Source: Strigamia acuminata
Taxonomy: Eukaryota > Arthropoda > Chilopoda > Geophilomorpha > Linotaeniidae
Assembly: GCA_949358305.1 (NCBI GenBank)
Contig: OX442314.1
Coordinates: 6,141,087-6,205,086, forward strand
Length of the DNA: 64,000 nucleotides
Direction: 5' to 3'
Shown: piece after piece, positions 16,998 through 28,924 of the stretch
Layout of the letters: each line of letters begins with the position of its first letter
Numbering within the stretch: position 1 is the first letter of the stretch
The notes under the pieces: generated by a model
What the model saw: the letters and a program-made list of their open reading frames with translations, nothing else
Databases searched by the model: none
Told to the model about the DNA's origin: nothing
Position numbers and translations under genes: made by a program

Positions 16998-17282
16998 TTG
17001 TTACAAACAGTTACAACACACAGAATTCTTTACTGTGTGTTGAAACACTACTTTTTTTTATTTTTTTTAAAAAAAAGGCCAATTTTATCATTACACTTGG
17101 TGAATAGGCTGCTGGACATGTGACATGGGACATCATGAATAGTGAATTATGAATTATGAGTAGTAATGATGTCATATGTCACAAGTATAATGATAAAATT
17201 GGCTTTTTTACTCAAAAAATAAAAAAGTAGTGTTACAACACACAGTAAAGAATTCTGTGTGTTGTAACTGTCTGAAACAATG
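16998..17282. mobile_element. MITE with about 95-base terminal inverted repeats
   Basis: The arms read CAGTTACAACACACAGAATT inward from 17,008 and, on the other strand, from 17,271. They continue through TTTACTGTGTGTTG, a poly-T stretch and GCCAATTTTATCATTA on both sides. The centre is about 85 bases. There is no coding capacity, and the target duplication is unresolved. Confidence 0.8.
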
Positions 17283-17289
17283 TGAAAGA

Positions 17290-18450
17290 GAGGTGCATTT
17301 AAATATAAGAAAAAACATTGTTTAGGTTATCTAAATACTTTATTTAAAAAAATTTAAACAATTGTGGATTGCGCACTCCTTTAGTCTCTTTGTTAGCTTA
17401 AGGCATTAAAAACCTGTGAGATTGAGTGCAGCGTTTTCTATTGGTTTCTGGATATCTCTAAGCGCTGAAATTAGTGGGATTAATGAAATAGCGCTGTGGG
17501 TATCATGTAGTTAAGATCAAGTGTACAAGAAGAAATGATCTTTCAAACAGAAAAAGTTGCTGCTAAGGGTGGTGACGCTTTCAGTCGGTGTAGAAACAAT
17601 TGTTTAGAGTTTATGGTTGGAGACTTTCTTCCCTTCAGCACTGGTCTCCTTTGTTTTCTAATAACTTAGGGTAAAGAGGCGTGTTTACTGACTGACAATT
17701 CATAGTTTGGCTGACAGGACTTAAACGATTAATTCTTTTAGCAATATTTTGATGGAATTTTGAAAATATCAGTTTTTTTTATTGGCTTTCTGTACTTACA
17801 GTTTCCAAGTTGCATTTCGTGGATCCGTGGTACTCGATCTGTTTCGTCTTGCCACTGCAATGCGTTATATTGATGTTGTCTGTTGGGAGACTTTTTTTAA
17901 ATTAATGACAGCTTAAATAAATTATCACAATGGCACGAGTCAAATTAATAATTGAAAAGTTGGTTTCAACTACCGGTAATCACCAGTTGAATGTCAGGAA
18001 ACCAATCATTAAAAATGTTTTGAAAGACATTTGTCAGAAGAAATAATTATGTTTAATGACTATGTAGTGCACGTTTCTTCTCCAAACTTGTTGTTGAAAA
18101 TTCTATTGACATTTTTCGTGTCAGCATATTCGACGACGCAAAATGCTATTTTGCTATTTTGTGAATTTCAGATAAATTTATTAAAATTTGTTAAGAAATT
18201 ATGAAAAAGTATTGAAATTTGTACCTTTTTGTTTGGGACTCTGTGCTGTACGATTTAAATGTCAACGGATATTGGGTCACGTGTCAAAAGTGTCAAAGTG
18301 TCAAAAAAACAAAAAAAAACGCAGAAATCACATGTAAAAATTAAATGCACGCATGAATGAGCAGATTAAAACATGACTAGGGAATCATCAAAGGATTTCT
18401 TTTAAATCTTTACCTTCGAGTTTAATTTTTATCATTTTTCATTGTTATAC
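17290..18450. other. No gene recognised
   Basis: AT-rich sequence with no long frame, no recognisable exon and no repeat shared with the rest of the window. Confidence 0.6.
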
Positions 18451-18475
18451 AGGGTGTCCCAAAAGTCTGGATTCT
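18451..18475 (+). mobile_element. Mariner-like terminal sequence, unpaired
   Basis: TACAGGGTGTCCCAAAAGTC matches the common terminus of mariner-family transposons. No facing copy or transposase frame was found nearby, so it is a remnant. The following kilobase, to about 19,030, holds no recognisable gene. Confidence 0.55.
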
Positions 18476-19544
18476 TCCAAATATTTCCTGAGCAATTGCA
18501 TCTAGGCCAACTTTGATGAAGCGATCATATACAATTAGGAAGTTGGGCGAGAGCAACCCAATGTTGTCATCAAATTTGTTAACTTAAGATGACTAAGATA
18601 AGTTGGATAGTACTGATTTGATGGTGCTCTACAACTTTGTAATTGGAAATTTTGCTCTAACCTGATTGGTTTAGAAGTTAGCAAGTGAATGACCTTGAAA
18701 ATGGCCTTCAAGGTCAAGTTTGATGACAAGAAACATGGCAAGAAACCGCACAAGGAAGCCTCCGACACAACAATTCCTAGAATTTTAGTATAAAAAAGTA
18801 AAAACCATGAATAAAAATACATTACAATACGGGATTAATAACAATTTCTTTTAATATAGTGAACCAACCACGCAGAAAGTTTCGTTGAGCCAGACGTGTC
18901 AATCAGGTGATGTTGTAATACCTCTATCGAAATTTGACTTGGTCAGTCAATTTTTTTTCCCCAACAATTTTCTAGATCTGTAATTTATGGTGTTAGAAGT
19001 TTTAGTGAAGAATTTGACTGTGGGACGAAAATTACGATAGAATGAACCTATTAATGTTTATGAGTTATTTTTTATTTATTCTTTTAAAAGATGAAGTGTG
19101 CATTCTAATTTAGTCACAACAACAATTTTTGCTCAATAATATGAAATGTGTTACATCAATAGGTAAAAGTACAAACTTACACAAGTTACCCAACTAAATA
19201 TAAAATTGGGAACAGAAATAGCTTTAGTTTTTTTGCATTGAAACAAATATACGACGTCTCAAACGTGTGTTTATAATTCATTTATCAATACGATGTATAA
19301 AGTTCGTGGGGTGTTAGAAGGGCACAAAAAAAATCGCACTGGGCGCTCATATCATAAACCTAGAGACAGACTCTGACTTGACAATAATGATTTTTGCTGG
19401 TGCATGTTGAACTAACAATTCGTGATGATTAAATATACATTTATTTTTTAATTTGTGACAAAAGAAATTTTCAATATTCTTATATGTGCTTAGCTACTAC
19501 CGGTATTAGTAATATCTTATTTACACCCATTAGAGTGTAAATCT

Positions 19545-19917
19545 TCAACCCATATCTTTATTCCGGTACCAATTATAAGCTTTTAAAATCCAATCGTACA
19601 AAGAGAGTAGTGACATTCCCAAACCCAGTCCTAGAATGCTACCGAAATCGCTTAAGAATTGAGATATTGGATATGCTTGTTTCTCTTCTACAATCTCTAC
19701 AGAGCTATCAGCAAATTGCAATAATAGACATGTAGACTCATCTTCTAGGTAAGTACTCTCCCGAAAAGTACTTTTGTAAAAAATATGTTTGCAAGGTTGT
19801 TTGCATTTGCATTGTTTTTGGTTCGAGTCAAGATTGCTTAAATACGCAAAATGAGCGGTAGTTACGGCACTTGTAGTGTTACAAACTGGCAAATTAGCTT
19901 TTCCCATGTATGGTAAT
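19545..19917 (-). CDS. Gene 1, exon 11: half B TM2 and C-terminus
   Basis: It starts LPYMGKANLPVC, the same pattern that opens exon 6, continues with CKCKQPCKHIFY and ends with ISQFLSDFGSILGLGLGMS plus a short cytoplasmic tail and stop. The GMS triplet is the pore signature of half B. Confidence 0.88.
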
Positions 19918-22900
19918 CTGAAACAAAGAGGAGATTGGTCAAAGATGCAAATGGTTGCAGTTTATCTGCTGAAAAGGGTTAGGCGTTTTTCGAACAGATT
20001 CAATCTGTTGATGCAGCAAATGAATCTTTAATCGCTATCATGTCAAAACATGCTTGCAAGTTTGTGTGTGGTTAATGCTAACGCAATGACCCATTGCCAA
20101 CCGATAATTGACATCGGATTAGCTGATCAGTCGACGTTTAGAACACTAGCTGCATTCAAAAACTCTAAAACGTATGCAAAACTCGTTTCGTGTCTGTACG
20201 TGACGTCATTCCCATTGAATAACATGGGAATGTTATTCAATGGGAATGACGTCATGTACAAACACGAAACGAGTTTTAGAGGCGTTTTTGAGTTTTTGAA
20301 TGCAACTAGTGAAAATGAAAATGTGTGATAAAATTGAAGCTGATGTATGAAAAGAAATGTGAACTATACCTGCAATTAACACCTCGAAATACATTGTTAT
20401 GCCAGCAAGCACTTATACACTTGAGATGAGCACTTTTGTCCTCTTCACATGGATTGCGCTTTGTATTTCTTCGTAGGATCTGTTTCGTAAAAGGAATCTT
20501 AGTATGAGCATTTATATAATTATTTCATTTTCTACCTGAACGTCTCGAAGTACTACTTCGATGACAGACGCATTGTTTACGGTAAATGGTGTCAAAATGT
20601 TAACTCCCTCATCCCGATTATTTATGAATAGCTGCGTGTTATTATAATTCAAAATATTGAAAAAATAATTAATACTGTTTGTGCACAAAAAATATTTTTT
20701 CTCTTTTTCTATTCACAATAAGCAGTAAATGTATATCCGAACAAAACAAACAATTTTTATAACTTTTCTCAAAAAAAGAGTAACCTAAAAACTTTATTTG
20801 CTTCTTTGTGGTTGAATAAATAGACTTTCTCGTTATCTTACTGAATTTAAGAATGCTGCTTAAAAAGACAGGGAGACTGTCAATTTAACACATTCCATTT
20901 TGTTTGAAAAATTTCGGGTGATGTCGAGTGAAAATGTTTTTTTTACACACCTTTAGCTGCGGATCACAAGCTCCTAAAGGAGTTAGATGTCTACTACACT
21001 CAATGTAAAGGTTAATGGTATTTGTGCTTGTTTTATCTGTAAGTCAGCGAAAAAGTCAGAATTAATTTTCCAACTCTTCTGAAGGAAAGCAATTTTTACA
21101 GTTCAATTATTTTGGAAAAAATAAAAACATTGAAAAATTTCAGAATTCAAAAGTAGACTTTGAATACAACCATTAATTAACTAAAATCAGAAATTAATTT
21201 TATAAATTACCATTCCTTATTTGTGAACAATTACCAAATGGAAGTGAAATAAAATTAGTTGATGGTACCTGTAAACATAAAACTTTTATTGTTTGGTTTT
21301 TGTTTGAGGAATATGACTTATTATATTACATCATTCTCATTATAGGTACCAATAAGTGTTAGGTCGATACTAAGCGATTCCCAGATGTTTTGCAATGACA
21401 ATTTGCTGTTGAACAATTGCCAGGGTGATATGTTGCCACACGTTTTATTGGGTTGTTTCAGTAAGTGTAATCGGGCTTCACGCATTTCTTCATTTTCTTT
21501 TTCGTCACAAATTGTGACAGAAGGAAAGTCGGAGTAGCGTCGTTGACTTATTCGAACGATTGTTGTGCTCGGTTCATCGAGGTAGTAATTGACACGAATG
21601 TGCAGGCAATACAAAGTAAATCCTGCAACAACTAATACGAATATTAACTTCAACTTTTCTAAGACTGTATGTATTTTGGTTTGCTTCTCAGGTTCATCGA
21701 CTTTTTTTTTGCACATTTCATACAGACGCCTAATCTTATTGACGGATCTTTTTCGATGAATGTTTGATGCAACATAATATAAATACCAAATGATGTCAGG
21801 TAATGAGATTACGGATAGCCCAATAAACAAGCCCAGATTGCCTCCTAAATCTGATAGTAAGGCAATAACGTCATATAAGTACCGTTGTTCAAAAACAGTT
21901 ATTATCTCATCAGTTATTGCTAATGATAAACTTATCGTTTTATCATTATTAGCTATGCCTAAATCAGTATATGGAGTAAAAGTTATATGTTGACAAGGAC
22001 GTTGACATCCGCAAGTAGCAATTGGTTCTTCATATAAAACCATTTTCCAAACGTGATTATACATCTCATCTGTATCATTTCCTATTTTGCAAAGTGGCAA
22101 ATCTAACTTCAGGAACGGAAATCTTGTATAGAATATATTTAATTAGCTGTTTAATTGTGATATCAAAGCAGAAGCATTTTCACCACATGTTCTTACCTGC
22201 ATTTTAGCTTTTTAAATTTGTTAAGTAAGCAATTCCGATAGCATTCTCTGTATTCGTCTTCGTTAGAGCATGAACTGATCGGTGAATTTTGCAATATGAA
22301 CTGCAATTGAATAAATTAAAAGGTGTTGCCCAGGAATTTCAAGTCCTTAGATAAAACTTTACTTTTTTACAACTAAAATTTATTGTAGATGTTGAACCAG
22401 GATTCATCTCTGATACAGCAAAGTAATTTCCAACATTTTTGAATGTCAGCAAAACCTAGGGGCAAAGAGGAAAAAATTAATGTAGCAATTGCTATTGTAA
22501 TTTAATCAAGTTACCGCATAATAAGGCATATTGCATATCAAGTCGTAATTTTTTTTTAAATTTACTGTCAGTAACTTTCCGACAAATGATTTGCTAGAAG
22601 CGTCAGCTATGTCAATGAATAATATTAGTGTAACAATGTAGGTATTGATAAATGCTTGTTTGTAGTTACCAAATCGAAATGTTGAACATATTCCGAATGC
22701 ACTGTCAGTTTCCGTCTGAACAACAGAATTATTTGAATATCCCTATGCAAATATAGTTTAAATTGTGATTTTTAACTGAATTTCTCTATTGTTTGTTTTT
22801 TAATTTTAATTTTTACCTTTATTTTTACACTGTCGATGTCATCAGTATTGTTAGTTGCTTTCCAAAGTGTATCCATATTGTAAGTTGGGTTTTTAATTCT

Positions 22901-23314
22901 CATTAGTGCAAAAAGCATGTCATTGCATGGAATGGATACTGATGTTTGGTTATTTGCTATAAGAAATTCTTTCCAAAGCCTATTCATTTTTTTTATATCT
23001 GAACTACAGACCATTAAATCTGGTAAAGTAACATTTTCCGGTCTACTCGTTACGTCGACAGCTGTAGGATAACTGAAGTAATGCATTATTCTGTCATATG
23101 TCTGATATGTGAGCATGCACATGCAAAATGTGAATAAAAGCAGCCAAAGGATGTGATGTTTGCTCCTCCAACGTTTCCTACTGTTTACGAAATCTTCCAA
23201 TCCGATTATATCACAGTTGGGTTTGTTGGCATAATAATTCAAAAATCGGTGAATTGTCAGACAGAGTTGTCTTTTCCTTCTTCTGTATCTCCACATCAAA
23301 CTATTATTCTCCAT
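19545..23314 (-). CDS. Concatenated (double) DEG/ENaC channel gene 1, 11 exons, complete
   Basis: Exons: 23314-22817, 22742-22670, 22606-22515, 22455-22363, 22300-22197, 22131-21330, 21268-21211, 21036-20951, 20631-20536, 20479-20370 and 19917-19545. All have GT/AG borders and together give one frame of 794 residues. Half A: TM1 at about 55-72, a Cys-rich ectodomain, and TM2 with the GLS pore motif at 391-393. A basic linker of about 40 residues follows. Half B: TM1 at 447-465, FPSVTIC at 489-495, and TM2 in the last exon with GMS. DEG/ENaC subunits normally have two membrane segments and act as trimers; here two are fused. The usual N-terminal His-Gly gating pair is Ile-Gly (DIIGLEDF) in half A. 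An alternative start six codons upstream (23,332) is not conserved in gene 2. Confidence 0.88.
20150..20304. mobile_element. Palindromic MITE in intron 10 of gene 1, empty site in gene 2
   Basis: It is a 155-base near-perfect foldback with ends TGCATTCAAAAACTC and its complement, two TGACGTCA cores and a seven-base loop region near 20,230. ACTAG flanks both sides (20,145-20,149 and 20,305-20,309). The homologous intron of gene 2 (about 36,800) lacks it. Confidence 0.85.
21330..22131 (-). CDS. Gene 1, exon 6: end of half A fused to start of half B
   Basis: One uninterrupted 802-base exon encodes the Cys-rich end of half A (CGCQRPCQHITF), TM2 with LSDLGGNLGLFIGLS, a charged linker (RKRSVNKIRRLYEMCKKK) and TM1 of half B with its FPSVTIC segment. 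There is no stop between the halves. The same exon is open in three paralogues, so the fusion is not an assembly error. Confidence 0.92.
22817..23314 (-). CDS. Gene 1, exon 1: half A N-terminus and TM1
   Basis: It encodes a basic cytoplasmic N-terminus (WRYRRRKRQ), TM1 (ILWLLLFTFCMCMLTY) and the post-TM1 segment with PTAVDVTSRPENVTLPDLMVC. This last segment takes the place of the usual FPxVTIC strand. It ends in phase 0 at AAG|GTAAAA. Confidence 0.85.
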
Positions 23315-23859
23315 TATTTTGCTACCTTCCAAGCTCGTAGAGTGACTGAATGACTTTGATCTAACTGTTTGTTTGCTTGAGCAAAGATGCAGAGGGATGG
23401 CTAAACTGAAAAACGAAACAACATCCTTATTTTTTTAACATTGGTTGTTTCATACGCTAGTAAAATCCATCAATTAACCTTTATTCATGTCTTTGGGAGG
23501 AATATGGATTAATTCACTACCAAAGACCAAATAATATTATCGCCTTAAATATAGAAGAGAGAAGTAGACAAACGTTCTAAGCTTTGCTCTGTTTCTAGTT
23601 CATGACATGGGTCTCCAAAATTGTGCCAATTTACAAATATTTCAACAAATTTAACTAACGTCTACATAAATTGACACACACAGAGTTCAATTTTCCATTT
23701 TAAATTTACAATCTGAACAAAAGGTGTTTCTCAATGGCTAATCATAACTTCAGGACACTATTTCCATCTGGTTACGGACATGTTGTTAGTGTTTGTGTGG
23801 CGAAAGAGTGTAACCGAGGCGCTGTAATCAATTCGACGCTAAATTTAATAATGATATGT

Positions 23860-24316
23860 GTTAACATGTGTTAATTCTTTTGAATTATCTGTGTGAGTTG
23901 TTCCTTATTGGGAATTTATGTATTCTTAAATTATGGAACTCTTTTTAACTTGTAACAGGTTTATTTGCGTGAATTACATTTCAAGAAGAAATTGTCATTT
24001 CATAGTTAAAATAATTTGTCAAACTTTATTAATCATTTATGATACAAATTTTGATGTTATTTAAGTTTATCTTCTTCTCTGGTATAGATATAAGTCCATT
24101 CTATAAAAGAGATTAGGATTTGAGTTTTATTTTATTGAAATTGTTTTCTAATAAATAATTAGAAGCATTTTTTGATTAAAGTTGAGATTTATTTTAAGTA
24201 TAAATAAGTTTTACTTACCTAGGATTGAAGCTAGATGTTCCTGATGCCAGTGTAACCTTAATCTTGTAAAGATGTATGTTAAATAGTATGCAAATACTTC
24301 ATATTAGCATATATTT
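23860..24316. other. No gene; possible internal remnant of an LTR element
   Basis: AT-rich sequence without frames. It ends in the polypurine tract AAGGGGGA (24,317-24,324) just before an LTR, so part of it is probably the 3' internal region of a 5'-truncated retroelement. Confidence 0.45.
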
Positions 24317-24326
24317 AAGGGGGACT

Positions 24327-25863
24327 TGTGACGGTTACACTGTCGTGTATTTTGCTAGTTAAAGACATTTATTTTACCCATAGATGGCGCTAGAACGATA
24401 TAGCGGCAATTTCGAAGTTTGATTATTTTCAGTAATTAAAATATAAATTATTATTTATATTTTAGTCTGTTTCAGGTCTAAACAGTTATTTAATATATTT
24501 TATGTTGTTTTAACTAGTTTACTACATAATTCTGTTGAATTATGTATAAATTTTACATCTGATATTCACCCCTCGCCACCCACTGAAAGTTGGACTAATT
24601 CCGGATTACAGTCAAAAGACTTAATCCGAAATGTGTCCTGCGTATCCAGTTCCTGGAACGGACCTAGTAGAGGACTATGTCCTGGCTATCCGCTTCCTAG
24701 AGCCTAGGATTGGAAGGGTTTAGCTGACCAGTGATCCCATTGGATCGATGATCAACCTATTGTCCAGTACGAGTATATATTCCCGTGTAAACCGGATATA
24801 TCGCTCGCTCTCTTGTTGGTATTCTGTTCCTGACACCACTTGAACCGGGTCTGGTGGACTTAGGGCCACTTGGGTGAATTTAGTTCACTTTGTTGTACTT
24901 AGGGACAATGGATAGCTGTAGCTATGGAAAGGTAACATTTATCAATTTAACATTTATTCTCAGAATTTCAGTACAGGCCGGATAAGAAATACTTGATATT
25001 TAGTGTAAGAATCTAGAGTGGGTCGAAGATCCACAGACACACTCCCGCCTCTTCATGCCAACATTCCGTTGTAGAAATAAGTGTAGAATCTAGAGTGGAA
25101 TATTGCAATTTCACAGACGCATTATTTGGGTAATCGACGTGGAGTTATTTCACGGTTACTCTCCCGCCAGCCAGAACCGAGTGGAGTAATTTCCCGGTAA
25201 TGGATAACCTTTCTTACGAGAAACTGCTGATTCAATTCGCTGTTGGACGATGGAACATCTTAATTATTATTTTGATGTTGATTGCACTTGGGGCAAAAAA
25301 TAGCTCGGCGCTATTTTAATTTATTCTTTATTTTTTCAGTTATTTTATCCCGCTTCGTGAATATAATATCATGTGGAATTCTGTCGAATTTACATGAATA
25401 TTTATTCAACTTATTTCGTCATGTTGATGACCGCGCTTTGCAATTATTATCCATATAATAATTACAAGTGTGACGACTGCAGAAAAGTTAACCGCACCTC
25501 TCGGATATAATTCTAAGCCTAACCATTACACACCTTTTAGATCCAAACCAGAACCAGTTAGATGTAGAAACCATTCGAATCCATACTAAGACGACATCTT
25601 TTACGTCCCGACAATAAGACCGATACATATTCTTGTTATCCGACTGAAAACCGCAAGTGATATTATTATAGGGCTTTTGCCGACCGATTGTATAGTTTAA
25701 CTTGCAGAATTTCGACCATTTGTCGGTCTAGTATTTATATAAGTTCAAACCGGAATAAATTGTCATAAGATTTGAGAAATCACAAGCCTCCGTATTTTAC
25801 ACTTTCACACAAGTTCTCGCTCTAATTCTTTAGCAATTGTATCTCGCAAAGTCAATCGTCACA
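24327..25863 (+). repeat. LTR of the same family as the 55.9 kb element
   Basis: The sequence starts TGTGACGGTTACAC directly after a polypurine tract and ends GTCAATCGTCACA, with AATAAA near 25,756. Ends, polypurine tract and internal blocks (for example GTATCCAGTTCC) resemble the LTR at 55,909-57,823 read on its minus strand. Only one LTR is present here. Confidence 0.65.
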
Positions 25864-25864
25864 A

Positions 25865-26200
25865 TGTCTTTTGTATCTTTTCATGTCTTTTTTATGTCTT
25901 TTATATCTTTTTATGTCTTTTGTATCTTTTTATGTCTTTTATATATTTTTATGTCTTTTATATCTTTTTATGTCTCTTATGTCTTTTTATGTATTTTATA
26001 TTTTTTTATGTGTTTTATATGTTTTATATCTTTTTATGCCTTTTATATATTTTTACATCTTTTATATCTTTTTATGTCTTTTATGTCTTTTGTATCTTTT
26101 TATGTCTTTTATATATTTTTACGTCTTTTATATCTTTTTCATGAAATCTTTATGACTCTTCATGTTCTATTTATGTCTTTTCTATCTTTCTTTTTTTGTT
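25865..26200. repeat. T-rich minisatellite
   Basis: Tandem variants of TTTTATGTCTTTTATATC, period about 17-20, start directly at the LTR end. Open frames on the plus strand (Phe/Leu/Tyr-rich) are products of the repeat and are not genes. Confidence 0.85.
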
Positions 26201-26756
26201 TTTTATGTTTCTGGGAAGCAAGCTCAGCTATCATCCGTACCCGAAAACAACACCACGGTGTTTTATCTTCATTTCTTTAAAAATGCAATTTTAGAAACAT
26301 TGTGGAAAAATTGGAATACAATACCATTTCAGCTGGAATGGCTAAGCCTGTGCGATTATTTTTCCAAGCAAATGTGAATACGATTATAGTATTCACTTGG
26401 CTGCGATATGTCACAAAAGCAATATATCGCATCGAAAAAGTGATCTCGTAAAGCTTCAAATTGGCGCCTGGTTTGTGTAGGGGCCGGGATCCGTTTAAAC
26501 GGCGAGAGTGACGGGCAATAGAGGCAATAACTGTGAAAACTGGCGTTTAAGAGAGTGTGGGGTTGTGTGAGATCGAGGGGGACGACGCGGTGGCGAGAAC
26601 GCAAGCCAACATTCAGCGGGAGTTTCGGGCGATGTTGGATGACGCTGAATCGGAAGTGTAGAATTTTTGTCATAAATTATCAGAAATAACCCTTTGTTCC
26701 TTTGATTTCGTATATGGAGACCACAAAAGACACAATACTGTACAATTGTTCTCGGC
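26200..26756. other. No gene recognised
   Basis: It contains a small inverted repeat (GTGAATAC/GTATTCAC near 26,374-26,395) and a GC-richer stretch at 26,470-26,660. The latter has a short frame ending NIQREFRAMLDDAESEV that I cannot assign. Confidence 0.5.
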
Positions 26757-28036
26757 CCAAACAGACATGGTTTATTTTCGCAAGACCAGAAAATCGATTA
26801 ATCAGTAAATACAACTACTATCGTTTTTCAACACAAATACAATAAAAACAACTTATGAAAATTCAAAATAAACCCTGTTGCAGCCCAGTGCAAAGCTAAA
26901 CATGTACAGTGCAAATTATTCCTCAAGAAGATTGGCAAATTAAAAAAGGTACTCACACTTTATTGCCTGTTCAGCTGCAAAAACTCATTCATTTAGTAAG
27001 CACTGCATATTTCATATAAACACACTTCTGGTTTCGTCTGTGAATTTTGTCCGAGACGTCCTGGCACTACGGCATCCTGTTGAAATTACGCAGGGTTGCT
27101 TTACGGCTGGCTTCTCTGCTTGGCAGCCATTCGATCTGATTGCGATATTGGTCGAAAGATCTCGGATTTTGGGCTGATAACTTGAGCTTGGAATAGGACT
27201 GCAGTCTATCAAATTCTAAACTTGTTTGCTTGCTCCTAACACAGTACAGTTTTGTGTGCTACTATAGCTTGGCTCGGCTGACTGGCAACTGAATGCTATT
27301 GCTTTCTTTGGAATAAAAGTTTAAGCAAGTTTGTGAATTTTACGATGTTTTTTATTCGTACTTAAAAAGGACATTAATCATTCATGAATTATATTTCCGG
27401 TGTTTTAATAATCAATACTTTAGATTTTTGCAAAAGAAATATTAATAATATTTTGCAAAGAAATAAGATTACATCTTCCATGCAATTGACACAAATACCA
27501 GGAGCGAGTGAGCAATATTTGTTCTATGCGCATAAATGCTGGGCGCACACCTACAGCGATTTCGCATCGCGTCGCGATTTCGCAAGCGAAATCGACCTGT
27601 GAATCGCACGCAATGCTACACTCATGTAGCTATTTCAGCTCTGCGAATTCAATCTTATGACGTCATTCCTGATCCGAAAAACCTGCCGGCCATTTCGGTT
27701 GAGAATGTTGATGAAATGACGTCATTTCACACAGCTCACCGATTGGCTGCGACAAGAATCGCAGGCGAAATAGTACTTGGGACAAGTACTATTTCGCAAA
27801 GTAGATTTCAAACAGGAGCGAAGGAAATAACGTCATCTGCGCATGAGCAATGGCAACGCGATTGCGACGCGATGCGAAATCGTGGTATGTGTGCGCCCAG
27901 CATAAAGGAGTTGTGACATGAAAAATATAACAGGACTTAAAATTGTGTATGTTTGTACGTGGTTATTAAATCTTAAGTCAAATTTTCAGTAAAAAATTTG
28001 ATAACTGTGACAATTGAATTTCATCAATATTAAGAG
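26757..28036. repeat. Segmental duplication, upstream block (partner 41,041-41,866)
   Basis: Non-coding sequence alignable from ACCAGAAAATCGAT to AACTGTGA in both copies. It contains a MITE (27,537-27,902) that is missing from the partner. Confidence 0.8.
27537..27902. mobile_element. MITE with 38-base TIRs and internal hairpin, empty site in the duplicate
   Basis: Ends TGCTGGGCGCACAC face each other and extend inward through CGATTTCGCATCGCGTCGC. TAAA is duplicated at 27,533-27,536 and 27,903-27,906. The centre contains GCGAAATAGTACTTG facing its complement across a three-base loop. The partner copy at about 41,746 has the uninterrupted site with a single ATTAAA. Confidence 0.9.
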
Positions 28037-28039
28037 ATT

Positions 28040-28920
28040 GCCCTTTGCGCTTCACTCCCTTGCATCAAAATCACAATTCTGTGTTGGTGAGGACTCTGTC
28101 GATATGCAGCTCTGACACAAAATTCTACGAACATTAAGAATTTAGAATCCAACCAAATGTCAGGAAAACTAACATTTATATATCTTAATCATGGATTTTG
28201 TTTGTTGGATTTTCATCGCCTGCTTAGAGAATAAATTAATTATTTGTTAGAAATAATGTACACCCTGATCCGAATGTGTTTGTAAATATATTTAATGAAT
28301 TATCCGCGTGGTTTAATATTTATTGGTATCGATTATTGACGTTCAGTGCTTTGACGTTCGTGAGCTCCTGCAGTGAATGACCTGGCGGCCCGTGATTGGC
28401 TGCTACGTTCAATTAGAAGCAATACTCGTTAAAAACTAATATTGGGTCTTGGCTCCATCTAGCAAATCATTTATGATCATCAATGGATTCCTCGTCAATT
28501 TTTACCCTAGTATCAGGTGTTTTCTAAAATTTTTCTTCAATAAATGCTGTTTAGTGTTTCTTTTTAGTCTAGACTACCGGTAGTGTTCCTCGAAGGGGTC
28601 ACTTGACACTCGATGTATGGAAATTGTCTAGTCATATTTAATTAAGTTTCTCGTTTACCGGTACTGTATATAATTTTTGTTTTATTTTATTTTATTTCAT
28701 ACAACTTTTACTCGAATTTATACAATTAATAGTCCGATTTGAGAACAAATCATCCCATCCCAAACAATGATAATTTGCTTGGTCCGAAACTGAATGAACG
28801 TGTCCCGTCTTAGTGCACACAAGATGGCGATCTTGTACCGTAACATCGCGTCTGCAGATTTCGCGGCGTCAGCCGCGATGTTGTTGATTCTCAGAAAAGT
28901 AACCACAACTAAGAAACGAG
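28040..28920. other. No gene recognised
   Basis: No long frame, exon or shared repeat was found. Confidence 0.5.
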
Positions 28921-28924
28921 GATG

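Larger units (their letters stand above)
19030..23858. repeat. Segmental duplication, copy 1 (partner 34,925-40,363)
   Basis: The block contains a DEG/ENaC gene with its 3' flank and about 500 bases of upstream flank, and aligns by eye throughout with 34,925-40,363. Insertions present in only one copy (20,150-20,304; 35,384-35,886) mark later transposition. The alignment ends near GATATGTG at 23,858 and 40,363. Confidence 0.85.

Noticed and set aside
25837-26280. 147-residue Phe/Tyr/Leu-rich open frame
   Set aside because: It is a translation of the T-rich minisatellite; all three plus frames are equally open.
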